Notes: generated by a model not told the origin, from the letters alone. A DNA stretch of 64,000 bases from Mesorhizobium erdmanii USDA 3471 (GCF_000472705.1 NZ_AXAE01000012.1:265082-329081), one strand, 5' to 3'; shown: positions 8,666 to 17,890, counted from the first letter of the stretch. Numbers and translations are program-made.

Positions 8666-10198
8666 ATGACGAGGCTCAAGCTCCTCACGTCCTTCTGTCT
8701 GGCCGGTTCGGCCCTGGTTCCTTTCACGGCCCACGCCGCTCCACCCGGCTACGACAAGATCGACACCGTCGTCGTCATCTACGCCGAGAACCGCAGCTTC
8801 GATAATCTCTATGGCGGCTTTCCCGGCGCCAATGGGCTGGCCAATGTCTCGGCCGACCAGGCACGCCAGCTCGACCGCGACGGCAAGCCGCTTTCGGAAC
8901 TGCCGCCGGCCTGGGGCGGGCTGACCGGCAAGGGGGTGACGCCTGTCGTGACCGAGGCGCAGTCGGCGCATCTGGCCAATGCCACCTTCGCCATCGACGA
9001 CGCCAGCGGCTTCAACGAGAAGACATCCGTGGTCACCCGCGATCTCTGGCACCGCTTCTACCAGGAGCAGATGCAGATCGACGGCGGCAAGAACGACAAG
9101 TTCGCCGCCTGGGCCGATTCCGGCGGTCTCGTCATGGGCCATTATGACGGCTCCGGCCTGCCGATGTGGGCGGTGGCGAAAAAGTACGTGCTGGCCGACA
9201 ACTTCTTCCAGGGCGCCTTTGGCGGCTCCTTCCTCAATCATATCATGCTCGCCTGCGCCTGCGCGCCGGTCTATCCGCATGCCGACACCAGCCCGGTGAA
9301 AGGGCAGATCGCCGTCGTCGAGGCCGATGGCAAGACGCTGAAGGTCGCCGACAATTCGCCGGCCTCGGCACTTGGCGGCGTACCGAAATTCGTCAATGAC
9401 GGCGCCATCACGCCGGATTTCCATGCCGTCAACACCATGCAGCCGCCCTATCAGCCGAGCGCCAACAAGCCGGTCGAGGGCGGCGACAAGGCACTGGCCG
9501 ATCCGGCGCAGCCCACCACGCTGCCGCCGCAGCACGACATCACCATCGGCGACCTCCTGTCGCTGAAAGGGGTCGACTGGGCCTGGTATGCCGGCGCCTG
9601 GCAGGCGACGCTCGACGGCAAGAACGCGACGCCGGTGCCGAACTTCCAGTTCCACCACCAGCCGTTCAACTATTTCGCCGCCTATGCACCCGGCACCGCC
9701 GCGCGCAGCGAACATCTCAGGGATGGCGGCCTGGACGGCACCGAGTTCATCAAGGCGATCGACGACGGCAAACTGCCTTCTGTCAGCTTCTACAAGCCGC
9801 AGGGCAATCTCAACGAGCATGGCGGCTATACCGACGTGACATCGGGCGACCAGCATCTGGCCGACCTGGTTTCGCATCTGGAGAAAAGCCCGCAATGGAG
9901 CCACATGCTGGTCGTCGTCACCTATGACGAGAATGGCGGCTTCTGGGACCATGTCGCGCCGCCCAGGGCGGATCGCTGGGGTCCGGGCAACCGCGTCCCG
10001 GCCTTCATCATCTCGCCCTATGCGAAGATGGGTACGGTCGACCACACGCAATACGACACGACGTCGATCCTGCGCTTCATCACCGCGCGCTACGACCTGC
10101 CGGTGCTTTCAGGCATCGTCGCCCGCGACAAGGCGCTGACCGGCAATGGCGAGCCGCCGATGGGGGATTTGAGTGCCGCGCTGGATTTGAGCCGGTAG
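8666..10198 (+). CDS. Secreted phosphoesterase (acid phosphatase/phospholipase C family)
   Basis: 510 aa, PF04185-type phosphoesterase. A signal peptide (about 23 residues ending AHA) is followed by the metal-site block VVVIYAENRSFDNLYG, where the Glu and Asn of AENRS are typical ligands. Further conserved blocks are HGGYTDVTSGDQH and TYDENGGFWDHVAPP. Members hydrolyse phosphate monoesters or phosphatidylcholine in the periplasm. The frame is open from 8603, but the ATG at 8666 has GAGG at the right distance and gives a clean signal peptide. It shares a 212-bp divergent promoter region with the cytochrome peroxidase. Confidence 0.9.
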   Translation: MTRLKLLTSFCLAGSALVPFTAHAAPPGYDKIDTVVVIYAENRSFDNLYGGFPGANGLANVSADQARQLDRDGKPLSELPPAWGGLTGKGVTPVVTEAQSAHLANATFAIDDASGFNEKTSVVTRDLWHRFYQEQMQIDGGKNDKFAAWADSGGLVMGHYDGSGLPMWAVAKKYVLADNFFQGAFGGSFLNHIMLACACAPVYPHADTSPVKGQIAVVEADGKTLKVADNSPASALGGVPKFVNDGAITPDFHAVNTMQPPYQPSANKPVEGGDKALADPAQPTTLPPQHDITIGDLLSLKGVDWAWYAGAWQATLDGKNATPVPNFQFHHQPFNYFAAYAPGTAARSEHLRDGGLDGTEFIKAIDDGKLPSVSFYKPQGNLNEHGGYTDVTSGDQHLADLVSHLEKSPQWSHMLVVVTYDENGGFWDHVAPPRADRWGPGNRVPAFIISPYAKMGTVDHTQYDTTSILRFITARYDLPVLSGIVARDKALTGNGEPPMGDLSAALDLSR

Positions 10199-10236
10199 GG
10201 GGGCGGCGGACAGGCCACGGCGGTGCGATGGCCCCG

Positions 10237-10830
10237 TCAGCCGCCATTCACCAAAGCGAGGATCAGCTTCTGCAGATTGCCGCCCTGGCCGAGTTCGACA
10301 CGGTCGAAATCGCGGCTGGCCTGTCGTTGAGCCTGCGAGAGCGCGGACAGGCGCTTGGTCATCTCGGTGCGGATCTTGCTGCATTTGGGGTCATCGGCGA
10401 CCGTCAGGCCAACGGTCGCCGCCTCGATCTTGCGCACCATGTCGACAATGGTGGCGCCATGCACCTTTTCATGGGCGCTGACGCCGGCGAGGAAGACCTC
10501 CCAGTTCTTCTGGATGGCTGGCGGCAGCGGCGCGGAGGGGCTGGGCAAGGTGTAGGTGATGATGAGCTTCGGCTTGGCCGAAACCAGCACGCAGGCGCCG
10601 GCCCGTGCCTGATAGTCCCTCGTCCAGGTCAGCTTGAAATTGGTATGGGCGATGGCGCGGGCAGCGCCGACATTCGGCCCGTTCTCGCCGATCGACCGGT
10701 AGAGCTCCGGCCCGGACTGGCCTGAAATGGCGTAGGTCTCGACTTTCTCGACCGGCTTCCATTCGGCACGGGCGGCAGGCGGCAAGGCCACCAGGGCGGC
10801 CAGCAGAAGACACAGGCGAACTCTCGACAC
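10237..10830 (-). CDS. DUF922 secreted metalloprotease-like protein
   Basis: About 197 aa. The frame opens at 10917, but GTG at 10830 is preceded by GGAGAG and starts exactly at a signal peptide (RVRLCLLLAALVAL...ARA). The mature part contains HEKVH, an HExxH zinc-protease motif in the position found in DUF922 proteins. It is expected to be periplasmic. Proteolytic activity is inferred from the motif only. It is divergent from a small secreted protein gene at 10934. Confidence 0.78.
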   Translation of the reverse strand: MSRVRLCLLLAALVALPPAARAEWKPVEKVETYAISGQSGPELYRSIGENGPNVGAARAIAHTNFKLTWTRDYQARAGACVLVSAKPKLIITYTLPSPSAPLPPAIQKNWEVFLAGVSAHEKVHGATIVDMVRKIEAATVGLTVADDPKCSKIRTEMTKRLSALSQAQRQASRDFDRVELGQGGNLQKLILALVNGG

Positions 10831-10933
10831 GACGCTCTCCAAGCGAACCACCCGATCTTGCCGAACAGGCAATGCCACGGGATCGCTTTTCCTATATGCT
10901 GGCGGCGGGTGCCGCAATTGTCAGGGGGAAATC

Positions 10934-11431
10934 ATGAAAGCGGGAGTTCTCGTCGTCGCCGGTGCCGTGCTTGCGCTGCAGACCGCGCCGCCGGCTTTTG
11001 CCGCGTCGTGCAGCGGCTGGACCGCCAAGATGGAGGAAGACGAGGGCGGCAAGGTGCTGACCGCCTCGGTCTGCGGCGGGCCGAAGGGCGACGCGTATCT
11101 GATGCTGAACTGTTTCGACAATCCGGTGCTGAGCTACGATCTGGGCGCCAGCGGCCAGCAGCTGGAGCCTGGCATAAGCGGCTCGTTCGACTTCAAGGCC
11201 GACGGCAAGACGGTGACCAAGACGCTGCAGCTTGAGGCCATGTACAATTATTTCGTGGTCGACTTGGCGAAGGCCGACCCGCTGCTCGACCTGTTGCGCG
11301 GGAAGGGCGATATTTCGGTCAGCGCGGCCAAGTATGGTTCGATCAGCTTTCCGTTGAAGGGATCGAGCGGCGCCATAGGCAAGGTGCTGGCGCAGTGCGG
11401 CAAGGCCAAGCCCGCGGGTGATGCGGATTGA
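10934..11431 (+). CDS. Small secreted protein, unknown function
   Basis: 165 aa with a signal peptide of about 23 residues (cleavage after AFA). The mature protein has cysteines near its start (SCSGW), in CGG and NCF segments, and near the end (QCGK), compatible with two disulphides. A GGGGG ribosome binding site precedes the ATG. I do not recognise a family. Confidence 0.75.
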   Translation: MKAGVLVVAGAVLALQTAPPAFAASCSGWTAKMEEDEGGKVLTASVCGGPKGDAYLMLNCFDNPVLSYDLGASGQQLEPGISGSFDFKADGKTVTKTLQLEAMYNYFVVDLAKADPLLDLLRGKGDISVSAAKYGSISFPLKGSSGAIGKVLAQCGKAKPAGDAD

Positions 11432-11523
11432 GGGCGGTACCCGCGCCTTCGTCATGCATTACTCTTGCTCTGCAGCACGGGTGGTAGTGCTTTATCCTGA
11501 TCCGCTTTGACTTCTCACAGGTG

Positions 11524-11591
11524 TCGCGACATGGATCCCAGGGTCTCCGCGACGGAGCTGCGCTCCTGCTTCGCCCTAGGATGACGAAGGC
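11524..11591. repeat. Dispersed rhizobial repeat, copy A
   Basis: Signature: CATGGATCCCAGGGTCT, then GCTCCTGCTTCGCCC and TAGGATGACGAAG. The same family occurs at 17341-17415 (inverted), 17465-17547 and about 47450-47585. All are intergenic. Confidence 0.75.
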
Positions 11592-11599
11592 AGGGGATG

Positions 11600-13039
11600 C
11601 TATCGCATCACCCCACCTAACCTTGCCGTCGCCGCCCTCAATTCCTCGTCCGAGAACCCCGAAAACCCCAGCACCAGCCCGTGCCTCGGCACCCCGTCGA
11701 TGAACATCGAGGACAGTGCCCGGGCGCCGACGCCCACGGCCTTCGCCGCCTCGACGATCGCGGTGTCCGGGCCGCCCTTCAGCATCGCCATCAGATGCAG
11801 CCCCTGTTCGGGCACCGTGACGTCAAGCATATCGCCGCAATGCGCCTCGAGGCCGGCGACCAGCGCGTCGCGCGCGGCTTGCACGCGGCGGCGCACGCGC
11901 CTGAGATGCGCGGCGAAGTGGCCTTCGTTCAAGAGATCGGTCAGCGCGCCTTCGGCGAGTGTCGAGGGGTAGCGGTCGGCGCGCGCCCGCACCGCCATCA
12001 CGGCATCGAGCAGCGGCTCCGGCACCACGACATAGCCGATGCGCAGTCCGGGGAAGAGCACTTTCGAAAACGTGCCGAGATATGCGACGCGGTCCGCGCC
12101 ATCCATGCCTTGCAGCGAGGTCAGCGGTGGCCCGGCATAACGGAACTCGCTGTCGTAATCGTCCTCGAAGATCCAGGCGTCGTTGCGCCGCGCCCAGTCG
12201 AGCAAGGCGAGGCGGCGGCGCATCGTCATCGTCACGCCGAGCGGATATTGGTGCGAGGGCGTGACATAGGCCGCGCGTGCCTTCGGATACAGGCGCGCGC
12301 CGATCTCGGGATCAAGCCCCTCGCTGTCCACTGGCACGGCGGCGACCCTGGCGCCGCTGCCAGCCAGCGCGGCATGGGCCATGGGGTAACAGGGGTTTTC
12401 GATCCACACGGCGTCACCTGGGCGGATCGCGGCTCGTACCAGGAGGTCGAGCCCCTGTTGCGTGCCCGAGGTTAGCACGATCTGGCCGGCATCGCAGCGT
12501 ACGCCGCGAGCGGTCCTGAGATACTTGGCAATCGCGGTGCGCAGCGCGATGCCGCCGCGCGGGTCGCCATAGCGGAAATGCTCTGGACCGGGGCGGGCGA
12601 GGTGGCGCGACAGCAGGATGCGGAACAGGTCGAGCGTGCGCGGGTCGGACACCGCCACGCCAAGGCCGCAAGGCAGCGAGGCGGCGACGTCGATCTCCGG
12701 CGGGCGCGCCTTGGCCAGTGTCGTCGGCAGATACGGTACGTCGCGCGCGACGAAGGTGCCGGCGCCGACCTTGGCGACCGCAAAGCCTTCAGAGATGAGC
12801 ATTTCGAAACAGGCGACCGCCGCCGAGCGCGACAGGCCGAAGCGCCCCGCCAGATCGCGGGTGGTCGGCAATTTGGCGCCGGCGGCCAAGGCGCCGGTCT
12901 CGATCAGCCGCCGGAGCGCCGCATAGAGCTCGCGGCTGCGCGGGCCGTCGCCCGGCAGGACCGGAATCAGTGCCGACCAATCCGGCGGATTGGTCTGAAT
13001 TTTATTCTCTTGATTGGTTCTTTTTTCGACCAATGGCAT
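11600..13039 (-). CDS. MocR/PdxR-type regulator (GntR helix + aminotransferase domain)
   Basis: 479 aa. Residues about 20-90 are a GntR winged helix (LPTTRDLAGRFGLSRSAAV), followed by a class-I aminotransferase fold with the PLP-lysine block TFSKVLFPGLR. MocR proteins sense PLP or an amino acid and rarely catalyse. This one is divergent from a PPOX-family gene by about 29 bp, the classical arrangement for a regulator of vitamin B6 metabolism. Two palindromes built on ATTGGT/ACCAAT lie across its 5' end and probably form its operator, allowing autoregulation. Confidence 0.9.
   Translation of the reverse strand: MPLVEKRTNQENKIQTNPPDWSALIPVLPGDGPRSRELYAALRRLIETGALAAGAKLPTTRDLAGRFGLSRSAAVACFEMLISEGFAVAKVGAGTFVARDVPYLPTTLAKARPPEIDVAASLPCGLGVAVSDPRTLDLFRILLSRHLARPGPEHFRYGDPRGGIALRTAIAKYLRTARGVRCDAGQIVLTSGTQQGLDLLVRAAIRPGDAVWIENPCYPMAHAALAGSGARVAAVPVDSEGLDPEIGARLYPKARAAYVTPSHQYPLGVTMTMRRRLALLDWARRNDAWIFEDDYDSEFRYAGPPLTSLQGMDGADRVAYLGTFSKVLFPGLRIGYVVVPEPLLDAVMAVRARADRYPSTLAEGALTDLLNEGHFAAHLRRVRRRVQAARDALVAGLEAHCGDMLDVTVPEQGLHLMAMLKGGPDTAIVEAAKAVGVGARALSSMFIDGVPRHGLVLGFSGFSDEELRAATARLGGVMR
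12975..13034. promoter_or_regulatory. Twin ATTGGT palindromes at the MocR/PPOX divergent promoter
   Basis: 12975-12995 is a perfect palindrome with arms GACCAATCCG and CGGATTGGTC around one base. 13013-13034 is a second inverted repeat, ATTGGT...ACCAAT. They are about 36 bp apart centre to centre. The first lies inside the 5' coding region of the MocR gene, the second just before its start codon. This is typical spacing for a dimeric MocR operator (inference). Confidence 0.65.
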
Positions 13040-13068
13040 GGCGCATGGTTGGCAGACAATAGTTGAGG

Positions 13069-13797
13069 ATGCAAGCTGTGAACGACGTCGCCGCCAGTTT
13101 TCCGACCACCAGCCGCAACCGGGTCAAGCGCCTGCACGAGCGGGGCAGCTACGACCATGCGGCGGTCTTCGCGGTGCTGGATGCCGGGCTGATGTGCCAT
13201 GTCGCCTACAATTTCGACGGCCAGCCCTACTGCACGCCGACGATCCACTGGCGCGAGGGCGACATGCTCTATTGGCACGGTTCATCCGCCAGCCGCATGC
13301 TGCGCCAGCTGCGCGGCGGTACGCCGGCCTGCCTCACCGTGTCGCATCTCGACGGGCTGGTGCTGGCGCGCACCGGCTTCAACCATTCCGCCAACTACCG
13401 CTCGGCGATGTGCTTCGGCACCGCTGGGATCATCGACGAGCCGGAGGAGAAGATGAAGGCGCTGGCCGGCGTCGTCGATCGTTTCTATCCCGGCCGCAGC
13501 GAGACCTTGCGGCCGATCTCGGCGCAGGAAGCCAAGGCGACGATGGTGATCGGCATGCGCATCGAGGAAGCATCGGCGAAGGTGCGCGCCAAGGGTGTCG
13601 CCGACGACGAGGAGGATTATGGCCATCCGGTCTGGGCCGGCGTCATCCCGGTGCGCATGGTGATCGGCGCGGCCGAGCCGTGCCCCAGGCTGCTGCCCGG
13701 TATCGAGCGGCCGGGGAACCTGGCTGGGTATGCGGAGGGCGAGCGGCTGGACCGGGCGCTGATGCAGGCGCAGGCTGCTTATGAGGGCGATGGCTAA
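13069..13797 (+). CDS. Pyridoxamine 5'-phosphate oxidase family protein
   Basis: About 242 aa. The FMN split-barrel core is recognisable: an ERGSYDH entry motif, HVAYNFDGQPYCTPTIHW, then YWHGSSASRMLR and TVSHLDGLVLAR. This is the PPOX-like flavoprotein group often found beside MocR genes and annotated as FMN-binding. It may oxidise a B6 vitamer or simply bind flavin. Start choice is uncertain: ATG 13069 has GAGG touching it, while GTG 13078 has that GAGG at good spacing. A strong hairpin follows the stop. Confidence 0.82.
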   Translation: MQAVNDVAASFPTTSRNRVKRLHERGSYDHAAVFAVLDAGLMCHVAYNFDGQPYCTPTIHWREGDMLYWHGSSASRMLRQLRGGTPACLTVSHLDGLVLARTGFNHSANYRSAMCFGTAGIIDEPEEKMKALAGVVDRFYPGRSETLRPISAQEAKATMVIGMRIEEASAKVRAKGVADDEEDYGHPVWAGVIPVRMVIGAAEPCPRLLPGIERPGNLAGYAEGERLDRALMQAQAAYEGDG

Positions 13798-13800
13798 TCA

Positions 13801-13838
13801 GCGCTCTTCCTCCTCCCTTGAGGGAGAAGAAAGAGCGC
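13801..13838 (+). terminator. Long hairpin after the PPOX gene
   Basis: Outer arms GCGCTCTT and AAGAGCGC, inner arms CTCCC and GGGAG around TTGA, starting 3 bases after the stop. There is no clear T-tract, so this may stabilise or attenuate rather than terminate. Confidence 0.5.
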
Positions 13839-13877
13839 GAGCTTGCCGCCACCACCGCCTCGCGCTATCCCGTCACC

Positions 13878-14330
13878 ATGATCACCTTCCGCAAGGCGAA
13901 AGCCTCCGACCTGCCTGCCATCGTCGCCATGCTGGCCGACGACCCGCTGGGGGCTGGCCGCGAGGATGCTTCGTTGCCGTTGGCGCAGGGTTATGTCGAT
14001 GCCTTCGACGCCATCGATGCCGACCTCAACCAGCTGCTCGCGGTGGCCGTGGATGGCGGTGAGGTGATCGGTACGTTGCAGATCACCTTCCTGGCCGGGC
14101 TTTCGCGAAAAGGCGCCTGGCGCGGGCAGATCGAGGCGGTCCGTGTCGCCAGCGGCAGGCGTTCGGGCGGTATTGGCAAGAAAATGTTCGAATGGGCGAT
14201 CGATCAATGCCGGGCGCGTGGCTGTAGTGTCGTCCAGCTGACCACCGACAAGGGGCGGGCGGATGCGCACCGCTTTTATGACAGCCTCGGCTTCACCGGC
14301 AGCCATATCGGCTACAAGAAGACCTTGTAG
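13878..14330 (+). CDS. GNAT-family N-acetyltransferase
   Basis: 150 aa from ATG 13878, where the domain begins (MITFRKAKASDLPAI). The acetyl-CoA loop is present as VASGRRSGGIGKKM (Q/RxxGxG/A-like), and the DAHRFYDSLGFTGSHIGYKK ending is the standard GNAT C-terminus. The acceptor is unknown. It follows the PPOX gene after the 13801-13838 hairpin, so co-transcription is possible but attenuated. Confidence 0.85.
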   Translation: MITFRKAKASDLPAIVAMLADDPLGAGREDASLPLAQGYVDAFDAIDADLNQLLAVAVDGGEVIGTLQITFLAGLSRKGAWRGQIEAVRVASGRRSGGIGKKMFEWAIDQCRARGCSVVQLTTDKGRADAHRFYDSLGFTGSHIGYKKTL

Positions 14331-14403
14331 GCGTTCCGCCCTAGCGGCGACTGGCGTATACCGCTAGGCCTTCAGGCCCTATTCAAATTGGCCGGCAAAG
14401 CGG

Positions 14404-14430
14404 ATATAGGTCAGCTAGGTTGACCTATAT
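14404..14430. promoter_or_regulatory. 27-bp perfect inverted repeat before the aminotransferase gene
   Basis: Arms ATATAGGTCA (14404-14413) and TGACCTATAT (14421-14430) are exact reverse complements around a 7-base spacer that itself contains AGGT. It lies 25 bp before the start codon, overlapping where the promoter or transcription start should be. A GntR- or LysR-type operator is likely. Confidence 0.7.
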
Positions 14431-14454
14431 GAAAATCGTCTGGGGAGGCGTGAC

Positions 14455-15663
14455 TTGACCCTTTTGAACCTCCTGGCTTCGCGCTCTTCGCGCATGAAAG
14501 CCTCCGAAATCCGCGAGCTTTTGAAGCTGCTCGACCAGCCTGATATCATTTCGTTCGCCGGCGGCATTCCCGACCCTTCGCTGTTTCCGGCCGACGCCAT
14601 CCGCGACGCCTATGCCGAGGTGCTCGGCGGCGCCGAAGCCGGCGCGGCGCTGCAGTACCAGGTCTCGGAAGGCTATCTGCCGCTACGGCGCTGGATCGCC
14701 GGGCAGATGGGCAAGCTCGGCGTCGCCTGTGACGAGGCCAACATCTTCATCACCTCCGGCTCGCAGCAGGCGCTGGATTATCTCGGCAAGCTGTTCCTGT
14801 CGCCCGGCGACACCGCGCTGGTGACATGGCCGACCTATCTCGGCGCGCTGCAGGCGTTCAATGCCTATGAGCCGCGCTACGACCGGCTGCGGCCCGAAGG
14901 CGGCAACATGACGCCGGCGGCCTATCACGCCGCTGCCGCCGCGAATGGCGGCAAGGTCAAATTCGCCTATCTGGTGCCGGACTTCGCCAACCCGACCGGC
15001 AACACGCTGGACAGAAAGCAGCGCGAAGCGGTGCTCGACCTTGCCGGCGAACTCGACATCGCCGTCATCGAGGACGCCGCGTATCGGGCGCTGCGCTATG
15101 ACGGCGAGGGCGTGCCGCCGATCCTGGCGCTCGACTGCGCGAGATCCGGCGGCATCGACAAAGCGCGCACGCTCTATTGCGGCTCGTTCTCGAAAATCCT
15201 GTCGCCGGGCATGAGGGTCGGCTGGGTGTGCGGGCCGCGCCACGTGGTGGAGAAACTGGTGCTGATGAAGCAGGCCTCCGATCTGCACAGCCCGTCGATC
15301 AACCAGATGGTCATGCACCGCGTCGCCGAATCCGTGTTCGATCGCCAGGTCGACAAGCTGATCGGCGCCTATCGCGAGCGCCGCGACAACCTGCTTGGCG
15401 CGCTAGAGGCCAACATGCCGGATGGCGTGACCTGGAGCCGCCCGGAAGGCGGCATGTTCGTCTGGGTGACGCTGCCGGAAGGGGCCGACGCCACCGCGCT
15501 GTTGGCACGATCGGTGAAGGAGGCGCGCGTCGCCTTCGTCCCCGGCAACGCCTTCTACGCCGACGGCAGCGGGCGCAACACGCTGCGGCTCTCCTTCACG
15601 CTGGCCGACCGCCGCGCGGTGGCCGAGGGCATTCCGCGACTGGCGGCACTGCTCAAGGGCTGA
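14455..15663 (+). CDS. PLP-dependent aminotransferase (class I, 2-aminoadipate/multi-substrate type)
   Basis: 402 aa, fold-type I aminotransferase without a DNA-binding domain. Visible motifs: SFAGGIPDPSLFP at the substrate end, TSGSQQALD, DFANPTGNT (PLP-contacting Asn-Pro), EDAAYRALRYD (Asp for the pyridine nitrogen), and SFSKILSPGMRVGW with the Schiff-base lysine. The closest functional group is the LysN/2-aminoadipate-like multi-substrate transaminases. The start is TTG at 14455 with GGGGAGG six bases upstream; no in-frame ATG gives the full N-terminus. A strong operator precedes it. Confidence 0.88.
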   Translation: MTLLNLLASRSSRMKASEIRELLKLLDQPDIISFAGGIPDPSLFPADAIRDAYAEVLGGAEAGAALQYQVSEGYLPLRRWIAGQMGKLGVACDEANIFITSGSQQALDYLGKLFLSPGDTALVTWPTYLGALQAFNAYEPRYDRLRPEGGNMTPAAYHAAAAANGGKVKFAYLVPDFANPTGNTLDRKQREAVLDLAGELDIAVIEDAAYRALRYDGEGVPPILALDCARSGGIDKARTLYCGSFSKILSPGMRVGWVCGPRHVVEKLVLMKQASDLHSPSINQMVMHRVAESVFDRQVDKLIGAYRERRDNLLGALEANMPDGVTWSRPEGGMFVWVTLPEGADATALLARSVKEARVAFVPGNAFYADGSGRNTLRLSFTLADRRAVAEGIPRLAALLKG

Positions 15664-15687
15664 AACCCTCGTCGAAAGGCGGCACCC

Positions 15688-15942
15688 CTAAGCTGTCACG
15701 TTGACCAGCTGCCTGAGCTTCGCAAGTCTGGCGCGCGCCAGCTTGCGGATCGGCTTTTCGAACTTGTCCTCGCGGGTTTCGACGACGAAGACCAATGTCA
15801 TGAAGTCGAGCATGAACTCGTCGATGGCGGTGGTGAGCGTCTGCGACTTGCCCTTGAACCGCCGCAGCAGGGCGGTTGCCTCCTCGACGTCACCGACACC
15901 GGCGCTGTCGACGAGCGCCTCGAGTCTCTGAAAACTGTCCAA
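15688..15942 (-). CDS. Small helical hypothetical protein
   Basis: About 84 aa, charged and predicted all-helical, no Cys, no signal peptide. The frame opens at TTG 15969, but TTG 15942 has GGGAGG eight bases upstream and is preferred. It is convergent with the aminotransferase. I do not recognise the family. Confidence 0.55.
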   Translation of the reverse strand: MDSFQRLEALVDSAGVGDVEEATALLRRFKGKSQTLTTAIDEFMLDFMTLVFVVETREDKFEKPIRKLARARLAKLRQLVNVTA

Positions 15943-16117
15943 GCGCTTTTCCTCCCGCCGCGCCACCAAACTTCACTTTGGGCAGAAGGTTCCCTCAAGG
16001 CCTGAGAATTGTCGGCGGTTGTCAGCAGATCGATGTGCCGGCGGCTCCGCACCGGGTCCTCCACATTGACGGTGTTCAGTCGGGGCCTAAATTCGCCCCT
16101 TGCGAGGAGGAACTTTC

Positions 16118-16546
16118 ATGGAAACGCAGGAACTGCATCGCGGCCGGCTTATCGATCACATCCAGCTCGTGGTGAGGGACCTCGCCGCCAGCCGGCGTTT
16201 CTACGAGGCCGTATTCCAGGCTCTCGACGTGCCGATCGGCGGCACCGGCGAGGATTATTTCTGGTGCGATGAGCTGTTCATCGCCAGCGCCGACAGTCGA
16301 GCCGCACAGGGAGAGCTCACCGGCCGTCACCATCTGGCTTTCCAGGCCAGGGATCACGCCATGGTCGATGCCTTCCACAAGGCAGGGCTGGCGGCCGGCG
16401 GCAAGGACAATGGCGCGCCGGGCGAGCGGCCCTATCATCCCGGCTACTACGCCGCCTTCCTGCTCGATCCGGACGGCAACAACATCGAGGCCGTCCATCA
16501 CGGTCCGCACCGGCGCAGTGCCGCGTCGGTCAAGATCACCTTTTAG
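16118..16546 (+). CDS. VOC-family (glyoxalase/dioxygenase-like) protein
   Basis: 142 aa, two beta-alpha-beta-beta-beta units. It opens with HIQLVVRDLAASRRFYEAVF, the first metal-ligand strand (His then RRFYE). The second unit contains HHLAFQARD and ends FLLDPDGNNIEAVHH, the family's acidic metal ligand. This is a lactoylglutathione-lyase-like single-domain protein whose substrate is unknown. GAGGAGG precedes ATG 16118 by 7 bases. Confidence 0.88.
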   Translation: METQELHRGRLIDHIQLVVRDLAASRRFYEAVFQALDVPIGGTGEDYFWCDELFIASADSRAAQGELTGRHHLAFQARDHAMVDAFHKAGLAAGGKDNGAPGERPYHPGYYAAFLLDPDGNNIEAVHHGPHRRSAASVKITF

Positions 16547-16778
16547 GACACTGCCTGGCTAGGAGACTGCCCGGAAGCTTGGTCTGGCAGCCAGCCGGCG
16601 ACGTGCGCCCCGATCCAACGGCGTGCACGTTGCCGTCCTTTGCGTTGCCAGATTGACGGCGCCAATGCTAACCGTGCGAATGGCGGCAGGAATCGGCGCC
16701 TAAGCAAGGAACGTCGCCAATTTCTCAATAAAATGCCTGACAGAAACATCATTATCCCATCGTGGAGAAATATATTTC

Positions 16779-17294
16779 ATGCAAAAATCAACCAGGGCGA
16801 TCTGTGCCGCCACGCTGTTCCTTGTGATTGGAACCACGGCTCTGGCAAATATATTATCTATTACTTATACATTAACCGTCCAGGCCCAGGAGGAATATCT
16901 TCCGACGCAGAAGGACTTCGTCGGCAAATGGAAGCTCGCCGGTGGGGCCATCCGGCCGCCGCGCGACATGACGGACGCACCGACGCCGGAACAGGAAGCG
17001 GCGGCCAATGAGTTCCAGCAGACGGTGACCAATTTCTACACAGCCTTCGACTATCTCGAGATCACGGCGGACGGCCGCTACAATTTTCATCAGCCCGGCG
17101 ATCCGACCTCGGCGCCTTGCGTCTGGTGCGGAACCTGGTCCTTCAGCAAGAGTTCGCTGTGGCTCAAGCTGGACACGGCGCCCCGGCTCGATATCTACGC
17201 CAAGGACGGCGATATCCAGATGACCTATACCGCCGAACCCGATGAAAAGTCGAAATACGCCTGGCTGGTCTTCGGCTGGACGAAGGTCGAGTAG
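16779..17294 (+). CDS. Secreted or membrane-anchored hypothetical protein
   Basis: 171 aa. An N-terminal hydrophobic stretch (residues about 8-35) is either a long signal peptide or an anchor. The mature part has a CVWCGTW cysteine pair and a lipocalin-like rhythm (FVGKWKL ... ADGRYNFH ... GTWSF). Upstream sequence is unusually AT-rich for this chromosome. Function unknown. Confidence 0.7.
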   Translation: MQKSTRAICAATLFLVIGTTALANILSITYTLTVQAQEEYLPTQKDFVGKWKLAGGAIRPPRDMTDAPTPEQEAAANEFQQTVTNFYTAFDYLEITADGRYNFHQPGDPTSAPCVWCGTWSFSKSSLWLKLDTAPRLDIYAKDGDIQMTYTAEPDEKSKYAWLVFGWTKVE

Positions 17295-17340
17295 GCCGCG
17301 CGCGATGCGCCGGTAGCGTTCATTCAGGGTTGGCGTAGCT

Positions 17341-17547
17341 CGCTACGTTCGTCATCCCTGGGCGAAGCAGGAGCGCAGCTCCGTCGCGGAGACCCTGGGA
17401 TCCATGCCGCGACCTCGAACGAAGGGCGCAGCTGAGCAGAATTCCGCACCGCTGTAGCTCTCGAAAGTCGCGGCATGGATCCTATGGTCTGCGCGGCGTC
17501 GCTTCGCTCCTTGCTCCGCCATAGGATGACGAAGCGGGTGTTGGAAG
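17341..17547. repeat. Head-to-head pair of the dispersed rhizobial repeat
   Basis: 17341-17415 carries the repeat in reverse (TTCGTCATCCCTGGGCGAAG ... GGGATCCATG) and 17465-17547 carries it forward (CATGGATCCTATGGTCT ... CATAGGATGACGAAG), so the transcript could fold into a long hairpin. The 17295-17890 gap otherwise holds no gene I can support. Confidence 0.7.
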
Positions 17548-17890
17548 CGCATTTCGAGACAGGGCCTAACGTGTCTTGCATTTTTGATGCGAGCTGTCCG
17601 AGAACCCTATGAACGCGCTGCCAGAAGCCGTGCCGCAGGCGCAGATTTAACCTAGACGAATAGCCGCCGATCCGCACGGACGGGCTCGGTCAAGCATCGC
17701 GCCTAGCTGGCGGTTCGACAACCCAGATGATTCCCGTGCTCTTGGATATTTCCGAGCATTTCTGAAATCTCGAACGCCGATTTTCGGCACATCCTTGACC
17801 GGGACGGCAATGAAATTGTCTTGCAAAGCACAGATATTACCGACTCTGGACAAGACATAAGCAAGTTCCATAGGGTGTGGTCTCTGGAAG

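Noticed and set aside
8450..10051. 533-codon open frame on the minus strand
   Set aside because: Entirely antisense to the phosphoesterase gene; composition is the usual mirror of a GC-rich coding strand.
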